NCBI GenBank assembly: GCA_037975125.1
Contig: CM075853.1
Coordinates: 38,029,113 to 38,093,112 of the forward strand
DNA length: 64,000 nt
Source of the DNA: Latrodectus hesperus
Lineage: Eukaryota; Arthropoda; Arachnida; Araneae; Theridiidae
Direction of reading: 5' to 3'
Shown here: piece by piece, positions 33,401 through 45,619 of the stretch
Layout: each line of letters starts with the position of its first letter
Position numbering within the stretch: the first letter of the stretch is position 1
Position numbers and translations under genes: made by a program
The notes under the pieces: generated by a model
The model's database searches: none
The model's input: the letters and a program-made list of their open reading frames with translations, nothing else
Told to the model about the DNA's origin: nothing

Positions 33401-35024
33401 AAAATTAAAATTTTGTTGGGTATTATCTATGCTAACACAACTCCAATTTACAATGAATTAACCGTACAATAAATATTGAAAGTGATCTACAATGCCATTT
33501 TAAGCCAATTTGGATTCTATGTCTGATGTTTTGAAGCCATAATATTTATAGCTTATTGAACTCATTTGAATAAATGATGAATTTCATATTTTTTGAATTG
33601 AAAAATTGTAAGACTGAATAGTGAAATTTCTCAAAAACGTGATAGAATATAAATAAACAATTTTATTTTATGTTGAAATTTTTCTTGGATCACTTATTTA
33701 CGAGATTGTTAACAGGATTTAGCGAGCAGTAATTTGCAATAAAATTATTTAAGAATTCTTTCACAATCAATTTTTTGAACGCATTTTTAATAATAAAGTA
33801 AAGAAATTATATTGGAATACATGTTTAGGTTATATTATTTCAATGTATTTTCGGCTACCTATTTTTAGCCGGACCAAAGATGCTAATATATCCAACTACC
33901 ACATAATTTTGAGATACGGTCAAATGTCAATGTTGATTTGGAGCGAATTACTCTATCCTGAAGACTTACACACAATCACTTGAAAAGAAATTAGGCTTAA
34001 TTAATATTCTATGTGCACAAACTTATCAGAATGATCATTTTCCATACTGACATTTCGAATTCATTACCTAGATACGAAAGTGAGACTTTTCAAAATCAAA
34101 CGATATTATGTATTGCTAAGAAAAATTAAAACATGGATTATATAATAACAAATATACGAGTGTTAATGACATTAAAAATAAATTATGTTTGATTAAATAA
34201 TTAGTAAAGCTCAAATAACTAAAAATCTAATACAGGATGACAAAAAATAGGAATATTACAGATTGTCTTTATAAAAAATTACTCTCGAAAATAAAATTTG
34301 AAAAAAATATATTCCAGGACACTTTTGTTGTATGAAACTATAACCGTGTTTGAAAGTCACTCAGAAATGTTATTTCATAATTTAAACCTCAGTTAAATAA
34401 TATTTTCACGATATTGAAACTCGTGTTTACATAATTAACATTAACATAGTACGTTATTAGAGTCTGTTTTGCATCCTTATAGAAATCATAAACAGATATT
34501 AAACTTCATCATAAATATCTAAATGGAAGTCATATGACAATGTAATTCCAAAGCTAGAAACTTATTTCAGTTTTATGTCACATCACAAAACGGACTTTTC
34601 TTATCGAAGACTGAAATGCATAGTTCCCATCAACATGACGAAATAAATGACCCAACAATATCAGTGACAAAAACTACTTATATCAACTTAAATCCACAAA
34701 ATGGGAAGTAATAAAGAAAAATCAATATGATATTTACTAATGACACTTTTTTAAAAAGAATAAAGTAAAAAAAAATAACAACTCAAAATTAACCAATTCC
34801 TTAGTAGAGAAAGTAAAATCTTTCAAAGTGATACATCATTGTATTGATAATTTTTCTTACATTCAGTAACAAAAATTATGGATATTTTTTCTTTTATGCG
34901 CAATTAATTTGAAAAACAAATTTTTATAAGAAATATGAGTTGTTTTAAATTTAGTACAATGAAAGAAATAGAGCGATTTAAATGTCATTTATATTCTTGG
35001 TTTAGTGTATTTACTTAAGAAATG
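33401..35024. other. AT-rich, nothing recognised
   Basis: No gene, RNA or repeat seen. Confidence 0.6.
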
Positions 35025-35308
35025 CGCCGTCCAAATTGTCTAGTGGTCAGCGTGCCTGACTGCAGATAGTGAGGTCCTGCGTTCAAATCCCGGTTCGGGC
35101 ATGGATGTACTTTTTCTCTCTCTATCTATCCTGTCTTTATCCTTTCCTTGTATGAATGGGTTGTGAAAAGTTACCTACCCTATAAACAGGTACCTATATG
35201 GTATGCTTGTATTGAGGAAGTCAGACTCTACACCTAAATATGGTTCAAATGGAAAAGTGGAGCAGCGCACCCCATAATGCCAGCCTAGCTGGCGCACGAC
35301 AACAACAA
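35025..35308 (+). repeat. tRNA-headed SINE, family A, copy 1
   Basis: The head GCCGTCCAAATTGTCTAGTGG...CAGCGTGCCTGACTGCAG...GTTCAAATCCCGGTTCGG carries A-box (TCTAGTGGTCAGC) and B-box (GTTCAAATCC) words, like a tRNA 5' portion followed by a T-arm. The body has CTCTCTCTATCTATCCTG, a conserved CCTTGTATGAATG word, and GGAAAAGTGGAGCAGCGCACCCC. It ends in an AAC-rich tail. The body matches copies at 40511 and 44721. No clear target-site duplication was found for this copy. Confidence 0.88.
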
Positions 35309-35779
35309 ATTCAAAAATGCAATATATTTGGTTATCTGGATAAAAAAAAGCATAATATTTTAATAGGTATCAACGTACAATAAATAATTATTTTTTAATT
35401 TTTTGTTCGATTGGATTAGATTTTTGTTTAATTTTTGTCGGAGCCTCAGCTAATTGTTTTCTCTTCGTACCAGATTATTTGCAGATCAGTTAACAACAAA
35501 AGCTTTACCAGTGACCCACTCAACAAAACCTGAATCGAAGTCACAAATTTCCCATCCACAAATATGAAATTTTGGCGACAAATTAAGTAGGGACAGTCAA
35601 TAAGCATACGCCATATTCTTAAATTAATGTTCATTTTACGAAGTCGAAGTACAGGAAGAATGATACAGGTAATGACTAACATTTCACTTGTACATAAATT
35701 TCAAAAATATTTTTAGAAACTACCACAGAAATATCTAACCCTAAAAAGCGCAATAATTGAAGAAAAAAATTGTAAGGCT
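35309..35779. other. Mostly AT-rich; minus ORF unrecognised
   Basis: A 78-codon minus-strand ORF at 35446-35682 has slightly higher complexity than its surroundings and may be a retroelement relic, but no family motif is clear enough to name. Confidence 0.4.
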
Positions 35780-36155
35780 GATTCCATATTTTCGTCACAC
35801 GGCCCACTTCACCCTCAGGGTGATTAGAAAAACTGCACAAGTATTGAGGAATCAATTATAGAAGCAATTCCAGAGCCCTGGCCCTGCATTCATCCACACG
35901 TAGCTGGAATGACTCAGAACGATATGGAATCCTATCAGCTGTTCGGTGATGATGGAAGTGGGAGTACATGTTACTCTTCCCCAAACTTGGATTACCGGAG
36001 GGGGAGAAGGGAATATTTTCAAAATCACTTGAAGGGTCTCCCTCCGACACTAACAATGGAAGACAAACGAACCGAAAACATGCTGTTACCTATGGAGCCC
36101 TCATGTAATCTCGGACCCTTTATCAAGATTTTAATTTAGATGGTGGCAGGTCCGC
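35780..36155. other. GC-richer segment of unknown nature
   Basis: Open on both strands for about 200 bases (35856-36056 minus, 35909-36139 plus), with mixed composition. The plus frame has SYQLFGDDGSGSTCYSSPNL, which I do not recognise. No convincing splice pair was found. It could be a repeat relic, an exon or an island like the others. Confidence 0.3.
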
Positions 36156-38865
36156 AGAATAAAAAGTGATGTAGAATTACGGCTAAATTCTATGAGTCAC
36201 ATTTCTGGATTATTATGATTCCACTTATAAAAAATACTAGAAAGACCGTTAATTGGAAAGACAGATTCAGTGCTCTGTGGGAAAGATTTCAACAAAATAA
36301 ATTATTAACGAGGAAAGCTACCAGAAAGCTGTCATCATTTTCGTAAAAGTAATTAGAATGAGAATCAGCTATAAAATGTGATGACAGTATCACTTTCAAT
36401 TCGTTATTTATTTTACTGACATTTTATTTTTATGCGATAAAAATGATTTAATAAAATTATGAATTGTATAATAATCATGCGTATCTATCAATCATAAAAT
36501 AGGCTTCTTTGTAACGGGAATCGCTTAAGTTGAAATGATCTACGAACGGAAAAAAAATTAATTTTATGATTATGAGTTAATACTTTCTAAAATTGAAATA
36601 TGCTCTAATTCTACTATGACAGAATGTATTTTTTTAAGCTATCATATTTTTAGGACTCATAAATATGAAATTATTAACGGTTCAAAAGTATGATTTTGGG
36701 GAATGTATTTTTTAAGGCTAGTCGAAAACTTCTCTTTGGAGTGGAAGGTCTTACGTTCAATACAAGCGACCGTTGAATAAATAGAGATGAATCGTATATT
36801 TTCGCTTTTGCTGTACATTTTATCAACGTGCATGCTTGTTTCTCTCTTTGCGATATAAAAATACGGTCAACTGTTTATAAAAATTTTTAAAAAGCAATAT
36901 GTGGTCTCATTGTTTGATTTATGTGCAACGATATGTCAAAATATCTAATTATCATTACTATATAAAAAGAAAGGAAAAATTCATTAAAATATACAATGTT
37001 TAAATTTTAAAGAATTTTTTAAATTAAACAATTAAAACAATTTAGTTACACCATTTGATATATATTGAAAATTTTTTCATTTTATTAGAACTGAAATTTT
37101 TATTTAGTGTGCCAAATACTCTCGCTTTTTGAGTCTCAAAACAATGACTTACAAGCATGCGCAATCGCCGTGTGATGATAAACATTTCAATAGACAATTT
37201 TAACAAAATTGCTCATTGAGAAAAGAGGAAATTTTTAAGCATTAATTGAAATAATTAATAATCAATGAATGCTTATTCATTTAATCAAAAAATCTAATCA
37301 ATCACTCATTATATTGCATAAAATTAAATCAATAAAGATATAAACTACCGTTTTCAACTGCATATTCTTAGAAAATTTCTATTTAATTATGAAGAAATAT
37401 GAAACAAAATTATTAAGAAAACAAATACGATTTCTAATAAAATAATAGCAAATAAGATATCTAATCTAATAATTAATAAATAAAAGATTTCTTTTTTTAG
37501 ATCATACGTTCCCTTGGAACATTTGAATCTTAAATTTATATTCTAGGACACAAAAACAATCAGTTATAACTCCATCACAAAAATGACTGAAATCTGACGC
37601 ACACATACTTTTACTTTATTTTCCTTCATCAAATTGAATGGTTTAATTTGCACATTTGAGATCATTCTTAATTGCGTTCGAAATTGTGACTCATTTCCGC
37701 CGGCTGCTTGATGAAACTTATGTGTGCATCATGAACTCAAATGTAATTAAATTCCTCCTGCGGCCTCATTAATTTTCGCAAACGGAAATAATTTCGTCGC
37801 CAATTAATTCTATTTTTATGACACTCGTTATATACTTAATTCGTAATCGGCAGAGCTACATGAAATAAGAATATGCAGAATTATCGTTTGCTTCGATAAC
37901 CAATGAATGTTTTTAAAACGATAATAAATAGGTCAACTGAGATAATCAATTTTAGAATAATATTATTTGATCTTTAAATATCATATTCTCAAATAGATTT
38001 TTTAGATGACAAAAATGAATGTGAATTAAAAAACATAAATAATGTAAATACATACTATAATTTGAGCCTAAAAAAACCTTATTAACATTTATAATTTATA
38101 ACATTGTTTATTTTTTTATGTTCTATGCGTAACTTGCTAAATTCTATTCGTATTTCTCAGGGATATATCGTACATAAATAAAATGCTATCAACTAGTTTC
38201 TTGAATTTTCATTTTTAAATTTAAAAAATTATGTAGAGTAATTTGAGCAAAATTTGCTATTTTTTAAAATACGATACTAAACGTTAATTTTTTTGACAAT
38301 ACCGGAAAAAAATACATAAAATTATTCACAATGGAAAATTGTTTTACAATTTTATTAAAACGATAGAGATAGAATTTCAATTTTCATGATTAATGGAAAA
38401 TTTGAAACCACATGATATGCTGTTTTCTACATCAATCAAGTAGTATGCTAATTGCTTTAATTTTTTTAAATATATTATTTAATCTAATAAACAATAAATC
38501 GAAAGTATTTTTTTTTAATTTTATTTTTACAAATAACATTTTATTGAAAATCTCTAAAAATTAACAATAAAATTTTTTAATTATTCGATATTATTAGCAA
38601 ACTGTATGAAATATTGTTTAATAACTATTTTGAAAGCAAAATGCAAGAAAAAAATACATTTTTATATACCTAAACAAAACCACTCAAATACAGCGGTGAT
38701 AAATGAAAAATATAAATCTTTTTTTAATGAAATTAAAAAAAATATTCAAGTTACTTACCTTTATGTAAAAACGATTACTTGATTTATTTTCTTTGGTGAA
38801 AAATAAAATGACAATAATTCCACAAATTCTAAAAATGCTGCTAATCGGCAATTTTTATTTACGAA
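36156..38865. other. AT-rich, with a small mixed-composition patch
   Basis: Largely AT-rich. A patch at about 37680-37810 (CGAAATTGTGACTCATTTCC, CGGCCTCATTAATTTTCGC, CGTCGCCAATTAATTC) mixes CG dinucleotides with ATTA homeodomain cores, as small enhancers often do. Nothing else was recognised. Confidence 0.4.
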
Positions 38866-39165
38866 GAAAAGTTTAATCTACTGCACACAGAGTAATTCGG
38901 AGAGCAACAATGCGAGATCGTTGAAGTTGTCATAGTCAAAGTCGGAGAGAAGAAAAAGAGGAAAAACAGGAGCGAGTCACGTGAGCTCTTTGAATGAAAA
39001 CGGGAGAAAGTGATCCTCCTCCTCTCACGTAGAAGAGCGTTGGAAAACTGTGGCTGTCTTCGCTTTGAGCTTACGCCGACCGCGCTTGCGCTTTCTAGGG
39101 TTGCCAAGACTATTTCATTCCGAAACCATCGCCAAGACATGGCGAGTTGATGTGGAAACAAACCC
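38866..39165 (-). promoter_or_regulatory. GC-rich promoter-like island
   Basis: A sharply bounded block of about 300 bp, rich in CG dinucleotides. It contains GAGTCACGTGAGC (palindromic E-box CACGTG) and two donor-like words on the minus strand (TACGTGAGA, and CTTCGTAAAT near the low end). A 100-codon minus ORF fills it but is Ser/Arg/Phe-rich with no motif. Position and orientation would suit a 5' UTR exon and promoter of the minus-strand LMO gene some 25 kb downstream. This is an inference. Confidence 0.35.
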
Positions 39166-40294
39166 CTGAAAGTAAAAATTAAAATGTGATCATTTATAGT
39201 ACAATATTAATATTGGAATTTTTTGTTGGAACAGTTTTCATGATAATTAAAAAATTTAGTGTGATGCAGGAAAAATCAAGTCATTTATAAATCAAACAAA
39301 ACAAATTACCAATATTCCCACAACTCAGTTTATGTTTGAAAAAATACAAATAATATAATTTCATATCCATTTAAAATGTCATTGGATGGTAGTTTCCTAC
39401 AACAAATATGTTACTTTTCATAGGTATAAATCAAAGTTAAAAACATTTTTATTCATTTTAGCAATGATTTAACCTATTATGCCTTTCTTACATATTACGA
39501 AATATAAACAATAAAAAAATGTATTAAGAAACGGGTAAATGTTTTCTAAACTAGAAGGATCTAAGAGCAAATCTAAAAAAGGCATTACGATGTCTCTCCC
39601 AATTGAAAAATCGTACGCCATTCAAAGAAACTTGATAAACAAATTCAAAATTTCTCTACCATTTAACTGACAGACACATGACAGACAAATATACGGTAAA
39701 GATGATTAAAACATAAATAGACAAGGATATGCAGATGAATTTTTTGAAAATAAAGAGATTCGTGAAAATAAAGTACATGAAACAAAATATGGCAGAGACA
39801 ATAGAGGCATATAAACAGAAGTGGCATATAGAATTTTTGTATCAATATTGTCATTTTATTTGTCAACATTGGAATAAATATTTTTGTTTTAATGTTTGTC
39901 AATATTATTCATTTAGTAGAACTTTATGAATGAATTAAAACTAAAATTTTGATTTTTATTCCAAATTTTGATTAATTTTTGTGTTAATATGTTGTCATAA
40001 AGAGAATAAAAATTTTAAAAAAATGCACAGAGAAATAAAATATGAAATCACATATAACCTATACACGAGGAACTCATAAATTAAATACATGTTTTCCAAA
40101 AAAATCATCTCAAATATAAGTTCAATAATTATAATGATTGAAAAAAAGCTAATAATTATTTTCTTTACTTGAATTCAAACCCGAATTTATTCGAATTTTG
40201 AATTTTTCGATATTTTGAATCATTAGTATAATTTGCTATATGATATATATTATACTAATTATATGCTTACAGAAATAGGACTGAATTGTTAAAA
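39166..40294. other. AT-rich, nothing recognised
   Basis: ORFs at 39663-39929 on both strands overlap each other and look like spacer translations. A short near-palindrome of ATATA/TATAC words occurs around 40225-40265. Confidence 0.6.
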
Positions 40295-40500
40295 ATAGAG
40301 CTGAGTGGAACGTCCGTTCTATTCTCATCGTCAGCCTCTGCCACGGTGTGATAGCCCTAGGTGGGCCAAGGCCTTCTAAACAAGCCACTTCTACTAGCAG
40401 CAAAACCCTTCTAATTCATTGTTCTGAAGACCGGACAGTCCACCTTTACTGCATCAAGCCATCAAAGGTTAGGTCTTCTTCATCTTATATGAAGATTATT
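40295..40500 (-). repeat. Unnamed dispersed repeat, copy 1
   Basis: On the minus strand GAAGGCCTTGGCCCACCTAGG then GCTATCACACCGTGG matches TAGGCCTTGGTCCACATGGGCTGTCATGTCATGG at about 48160-48195. This is a shared family seen twice in the window. It directly adjoins a SINE insertion at 40511 and could be the 3' portion of the retroelement relic on the SINE's other side. Confidence 0.5.
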
Positions 40501-40510
40501 GTTATAGAAT

Positions 40511-40797
40511 AGCCGCCCAACTTGTCTAGTGGTCAGCGTGCCTGACTGCAGATAAGGAGTTCCTGGGTTCGAATTTCGATTCGGGCATGGATGTACTTTC
40601 TCTCTCTATCTATCCTGCCTTATCCTTTCCTTGTATGAATGAGGTGTGAATGGTTGCCTACCTATAAACGGGTATCTATGGCATATGTGTACTGAGGAAG
40701 TCGGACTCCACACCAAAATATGATTCAGTTGGAAAAGTGGAGCAGCGCACCCCATGTTGCCAACCTAGCTGGTACACGATAACAACAACACAACAAC
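40511..40797 (+). repeat. tRNA-headed SINE, family A, copy 2, with target-site duplication
   Basis: Begins AGCCGCCCAACTTGTCTAG and has A- and B-box words (GTGGTCAGCG, GGTTCGAATTTC). It carries the same CTCTCTATCTATCCTG and GTGGAGCAGCGCACCCC body as copies 1 and 3, and ends in a CAACAACA tail. The flanks ATTGTTATAGAAT (40498-40510) and ATTATTATAGAAT (40798-40810) form a 13-bp target-site duplication with one change, so the boundaries are firm. Confidence 0.92.
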
Positions 40798-40810
40798 ATT
40801 ATTATAGAAT

Positions 40811-41373
40811 GGAAAGATTTTCTTTAGTGCATTGTTGCTCAAGCGGAAGACATATCCATCTCATTTGAGTGGGAATAATTTGGTATAGGGACCAAACACT
40901 GGATTTTTGAATTTTAGATATTTTTCGAAACTGCAGATTCTTCTGTTCCAGATACCATTTTCTTGAATTCCATCGAAAATACTCCTCATGACCTTGCGTT
41001 CAAAGGTGCCTACAAACTTATTTTCTCTCATAGTCATGATTCATGTTTCCGACGCATAAGTCAGACCAGGACGAATAATAGTCTCATAATGTCTCATTCT
41101 AGTCATTATTAAATAATGGCCGAAGGAAATTGTGCTTCTGCTTAGTGTGTGCACATCTGTCTTGGTGGAATGCTTGGGAATTTTCAGGATTTTCTCCCTT
41201 GCGATAGGTGAATACAGCCAATTGTCTATGAAAAACTCTCGCAAAAGGCAATGACAAGCTGGATGTTCATTTGCGTTATGACATTCTTCGGCTGTTAAAC
41301 TTGCTCCCATTATGGTTTCAAATATATTAGTGTATGAAGAGAATGCGAATAAATTAAAAGTTTTAATGTGCAT
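40811..41373 (-). pseudogene. Non-LTR retrotransposon RT C-terminal relic
   Basis: The minus strand carries RMRHYETIIRPGLTYASET followed by a stop, then ENKFVGTFERKVMRSIFD, ENGIWNRRIC, and after another gap DGYVFRLSNNALKKI. The order IRP-LTYxSET, FERKxxRxIF, WxRR, Gxx-RL is that of the region after the reverse-transcriptase active site in RTE-like/other non-LTR ORF2 proteins. The frame is broken by stops, and a SINE has inserted at its 3' side (40511-40797). The segment upstream of YETIIRP is open but unrecognised. Confidence 0.7.
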
Positions 41374-43827
41374 TTCTGTCTCAAAACTAAAGCTTCATCA
41401 AAATAGCTTTATTTGGTGTTCTGTATTTGACTTAAAATTAAAAATTATTTGTTTTTATTTAGCTCCTAAAATATGTACATATACAAGCCACCATGAGAAC
41501 AATTATCCTCTATAATGGGAGAGGAATAGCTTTGAAGGAGAAACGTCTATGCATTCATAGGTCATTAATCAATTCATTAATTTTGGGGAAAGCTTACATC
41601 TTCTTTAATTGGAATTAAGAAATTGAAAATGTTGTGATTTAGATTCAGAAAAATATAATTGCTAATTAATATTTATACAAATTTTAAAAAATGGGTTTCA
41701 TTTAATTGCTATTTTAAAGTATGGATAGATCGAACTATGTATTGCCTATGTTATTGAAAACTTTCGCAATATATTGCTGAATAAAACAAACATTATAAAT
41801 ATTTATATTAAAAGCAAGTCCCACTAATGTATCATTAATATAATTTATATAAATTGGCGACACTGTCCTTAATTGGTTATAAGTGCTAATCAAAACTCAA
41901 TGAGACCAATTTTAAAACTTTCAACGATATTATGAATTATTATATGAAAACTACACAAGTGAAGGAAAATATCTTATAGATCATTTAAGCATTAAATTTT
42001 TCTCAAAAGGATAGAAATGCATTTAATTCACACTCCTAAACTCTACCAACACTGTCCATTTCTTTTTAATATCATAAATTAAAAAGCTATATAAATCACA
42101 AAGATATTTTTCTTAAGATTTCTTTAGCCAAGCAGAGTGTAAAAAAAATAAATATAAATAAAAAAAGGAATCGTTACATCCATCAAAGATGTTTTATTGG
42201 AGAATCTGCCAAGTCTCATGAATTTTAGAGCTCCCAAATACGCATTCTCTTCATTTTCAGTTTTACTAACGAGCGAAATGTAAAACCAATCTTTTCACAT
42301 CTGCTCAACTTGAGTTTCAAATGAAATTAGCATTAATATTTGTTTCGGTGTAAAAATAAATAAGATTCAGTATAAAAAAGAGAAAAAATCCAATAATATT
42401 GTAGGCAAAAATAAATTTCATTGAAAAATTTATTCTTTTCCAATTATTCACTGAAAATCAACAATCATTCCCGTTTACTTTTAAAGACATATTTTGGAAA
42501 ATAAAAATCAAATTAAGCAGCTTTGTTGTCTCCCTGTTAATAAATTAAAAGGAAAAAATAATCTACAGATACCAAAGGCAACATATTTTGAAATTTAAAT
42601 GATATAAATGTCATATATTTTGAATTATTTAAATAAGAAACTTGATAACTTGATCTTTCGTATCAATATAAAAAATACATATTTTTCTTAATTGTAATAG
42701 ATTTTGTTATAATTAAATATAAATTTGTAAACACATAATTATCTATAACAATATCAATCTATTAAATGCGGAAACTGCTAAATGTTATAAATTATTAAAT
42801 CTAAGAATATATTCAGTTGCCTTGTTCATATTTTACAATATTGTTGTTAAATTACCAACATTATACAGGAAAGGATACCTTACAAGCGCGTACGATCGAA
42901 AGGAAAGTGACGTCTACTGACGTAAGTGGCAATTACATAAGCCTCTTAAAAAGGGGATCAATATAAGGTTATCCTTTTATTATAAAATTCTAGATTACCT
43001 TAACTAAGCAATAAGCATTGTAATGTTATTTAGTAATAATAAATATATAATACTGTAATTTATAATATAATTACATAGATAATATGTTCACGTTTTAAGC
43101 ATTATTATAATGTATAAAAATATATGACAATATTTGTTGCTTAATAACGTTAATTAAGCAATAAATATTGTAATGTGTAATTTTGTTTGGTAGTAATAAA
43201 TAAGGACTACAATGATGTTATAATTGTATAACTAATATTCATGTTTTTAACATGTACCAAAACTATACATGTTTAAAATATGAACACTGATGTGAATGAA
43301 TACTTTAGTACTCTATTTATAGTTTTTAAATTTAAAATATTGATAACGAATGATCATTTTTCAAGTTAATCCTTTTTTACCTTTCATTACTACAAAAATG
43401 ACAAGTTACTTATAAAACATCTTCATTAATAACTTATATACACAGTTTTTTGAACTGAATGGCCTCCATAGGGTTGTAACACAAGAAGGCGATACTGATA
43501 TAAAAATATAAGAAGGCTACTTATTTTAACAGTTAAAATTATTTGCTTTATAAAATACGGATATATAATGCAATTCTGAGTTCTTTAAATGTAAGTTTTT
43601 CGTTGTTCCTATTCAACGTAAGAAATGAAACTGAAAATTTTCTGAAATACTCAAGAGCAATTTCTTAAAATGCTTAAAGACTGCGTTATCAGCCAGAAAC
43701 TATTCGAGAAGGAATATACAAGCAGTGGCAATTAGCAATAAAGTTTAGCAGAACAGAAAAATGAAATCTGTATGAGACAAGAAAGAGATCTTAATCAGGG
43801 ATTCATTTAAGTGATATTAGGAATGCT
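41374..43827. other. AT-rich, nothing firm
   Basis: A short patch at about 42880-42960 (GCGCGTACGATCG and repeated GACGT words, GTGACGTCTACTGACGTAAG) stands out. The TGACGT words resemble CRE half-sites. Otherwise it is AT-rich spacer. Confidence 0.5.
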
Positions 43828-43913
43828 CTGAACGCGCTCAGCGTAAACTGTATTATCATGATCACTTCTCATATGAGCATATCTATGTGATACAGTATAT
43901 GGTAAGCGTTCAG
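43828..43913 (+). other. 86-nt imperfect hairpin of unknown role
   Basis: CTGAACGC at 43828 pairs with GCGTTCAG ending at 43913. Inside, ACTGTAT(T)A-C pairs with GTGATACAGT, around a loop containing CTCATATGAG. Size suits a pre-miRNA-like stem, but the internal loop is large and no known miRNA was recognised. Confidence 0.35.
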
Positions 43914-44720
43914 GTATCACTTATTTAGATTTATGATTATGATTTGTTGTCAATTATTTCCTTATTGCTTTTTTTTTCTTGTCTCGTAGCAGTTTCACTT
44001 TTCTGCACTGCGAAACTTCAGTTACTGACTACCTCTGCTCATACATGTTTGTGGATTGCTTTCTAGCTACCAATGCTTGTGTTTAAGCATTTTAAAAGCT
44101 GCTTTTGAATATTTCCCAGATTTTGCAATTTTATTATTTACTCCGAATGGTAACTATGATTTCAAGAACTCATAATTATATTATTAGTATCATAATAAAT
44201 AGCCTGCTTTTAATCTCATATCGATTTCGAATTTTTATGTTACTAGCACAACTACAGAGGTCATTTAACTCAAAAGTTCAGGTGCTAATTATAATATAGC
44301 CATTTAATCTTTTAAAAGACAGAGACTAAGTTGGAGAAATATTTTTTCGTAGCAACTTGCATGATGTTTTCTGTCGATATTTGGCATAAAAAAAAACTCC
44401 AGATAAGATTTAAAATTAATATTAATTAATTAATTCAAATACCAATAAAAAGATAAGACAGTAAGGAGTGGTAATATATCGTTGGGCAGATGAATTATGC
44501 TTTTCGATGCATTATAGATATGTAGATGGCAAAATAAAAATTTGGTGACGTAACACAACGCAGCATTCCTACATGCAGGAATTGAAACAGTATCAGCAAC
44601 ATTATTTATGAGGAATGTTTTAATAGCATAATTTTGGCTCATTTACTTCATGAAGAATGATGTTTGCAAAGTTCATCATGCTGAAACATGAATATTGATC
44701 AAATTCACTTTAACATGTTG
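43914..44720. other. AT-rich flank of SINE
   Basis: No gene recognised. The last 15 bases (CACTTTAACATGTTG, 44706-44720) are the left target-site duplication of the SINE that follows. Confidence 0.6.
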
Positions 44721-45021
44721 TTGTTACTAATGACACTTGGACAAGCCAAGCTCACTATGCCTTGGCTATGTGAATTTAAGTCAATTCAGAGCATCTTTCG
44801 TTTAATCAGAGCACCATGAAGTGAAAGTACGACTTTTCTCTACACACATGCCATAGGTACCCGTTTATAGGGTAGGCAACCATTCACACCTCATTCATAC
44901 AAAGAAAGGACAAAGATAGGATAGATAGAGAGAGAAATTACATCCATGCCCGAACTGGGATTCGAATCCAGGACCACCTTATCCGCAATCAGGCATGCTG
45001 ACCACTAGACAAGTTGGGCGG
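44721..45021 (-). repeat. tRNA-headed SINE, family A, copy 3, with perfect target-site duplication
   Basis: This is the reverse complement of copies 1 and 2: GCCGCCCAACTTGTCTAGTG at the high-coordinate end, B-box GATTCGAATCC on the plus strand near 44969, and the ATAGATAGAGAGAGAAATTAC body. It is flanked by an exact 15-bp duplication CACTTTAACATGTTG at 44706-44720 and 45022-45036. Its 3' part (44721-44840) differs from the other copies. Confidence 0.95.
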
Positions 45022-45319
45022 CACTTTAACATGTTGATGGTAAATGTAAATGAAGATGGTTTCTTCCAACAATATACCACATTATTTTATTGTGCTGAAA
45101 TGGTAGTTGAGTGGATATTGTTGTTTACTTCAATTCAACAATTCATTTGTTTATTTTTCAACTTGAATATTGCTGTTTGTGTTGATCCGGAATCCATTTT
45201 AAACTATATTCCCCTTTTAAATAACCTTTTGGATACAAAAATATGATACTAGAGCAACAAACAAATCAAAGTAAATAACGTCGCTTATTTTGTGTAGGAA
45301 CTATTACAAGAAATGTTAG

Positions 45320-45619
45320 GTATTTTACCATTCTAACGTAGTTTACCAAATTGCAAGACTTAAATCCAATGAACCACATGTAGGACATGTGAACGCGGAA
45401 AATGTGGAACTGAAACCTGTTAAGCACAACGGATTATATATCAATACACAAGAAATAAATGCAGCAAGTTTACAGATTTTGCATGATGATAAAAAATATT
45501 ATCAACATACGGAATCTGATCCACGAGCAATTATTCATAATTTGCCCATCATTATAGTTTACAAATTTTTATTTATTATGAGAGAATGTGTAAAAAAGAA
45601 AGCCTTAAAATTTTTATAA
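45320..45619 (+). other. Unrecognised plus-strand ORF, possible exon or element relic
   Basis: An open frame of about 100 codons follows a TTAG at 45317-45319. It includes VGHVNAENVELKPV, NGLYINTQEINAASLQILHD and YYQHTESDPRAII, which is less biased than spacer translations nearby. No start or domain is recognised, and no partner exon was found. It may be a remnant of a transposable element or of a retrocopy. Confidence 0.25.

Noticed and set aside
35025..35105. Apparent tRNA gene
   Set aside because: The A- and B-box words belong to the head of a SINE with two other copies. No complete acceptor stem closes, so it is not a tRNA gene.
35446..35682. Possible Copia-type RNase H relic on the minus strand
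   Set aside because: Only a few residues are suggestive (for example DSGFVE), with no ordered motif set, so it was not named.
38859..39161. 100-codon minus ORF
   Set aside because: Composition of the GC-rich island explains it. There is no motif, and it is better read as a promoter or UTR candidate.
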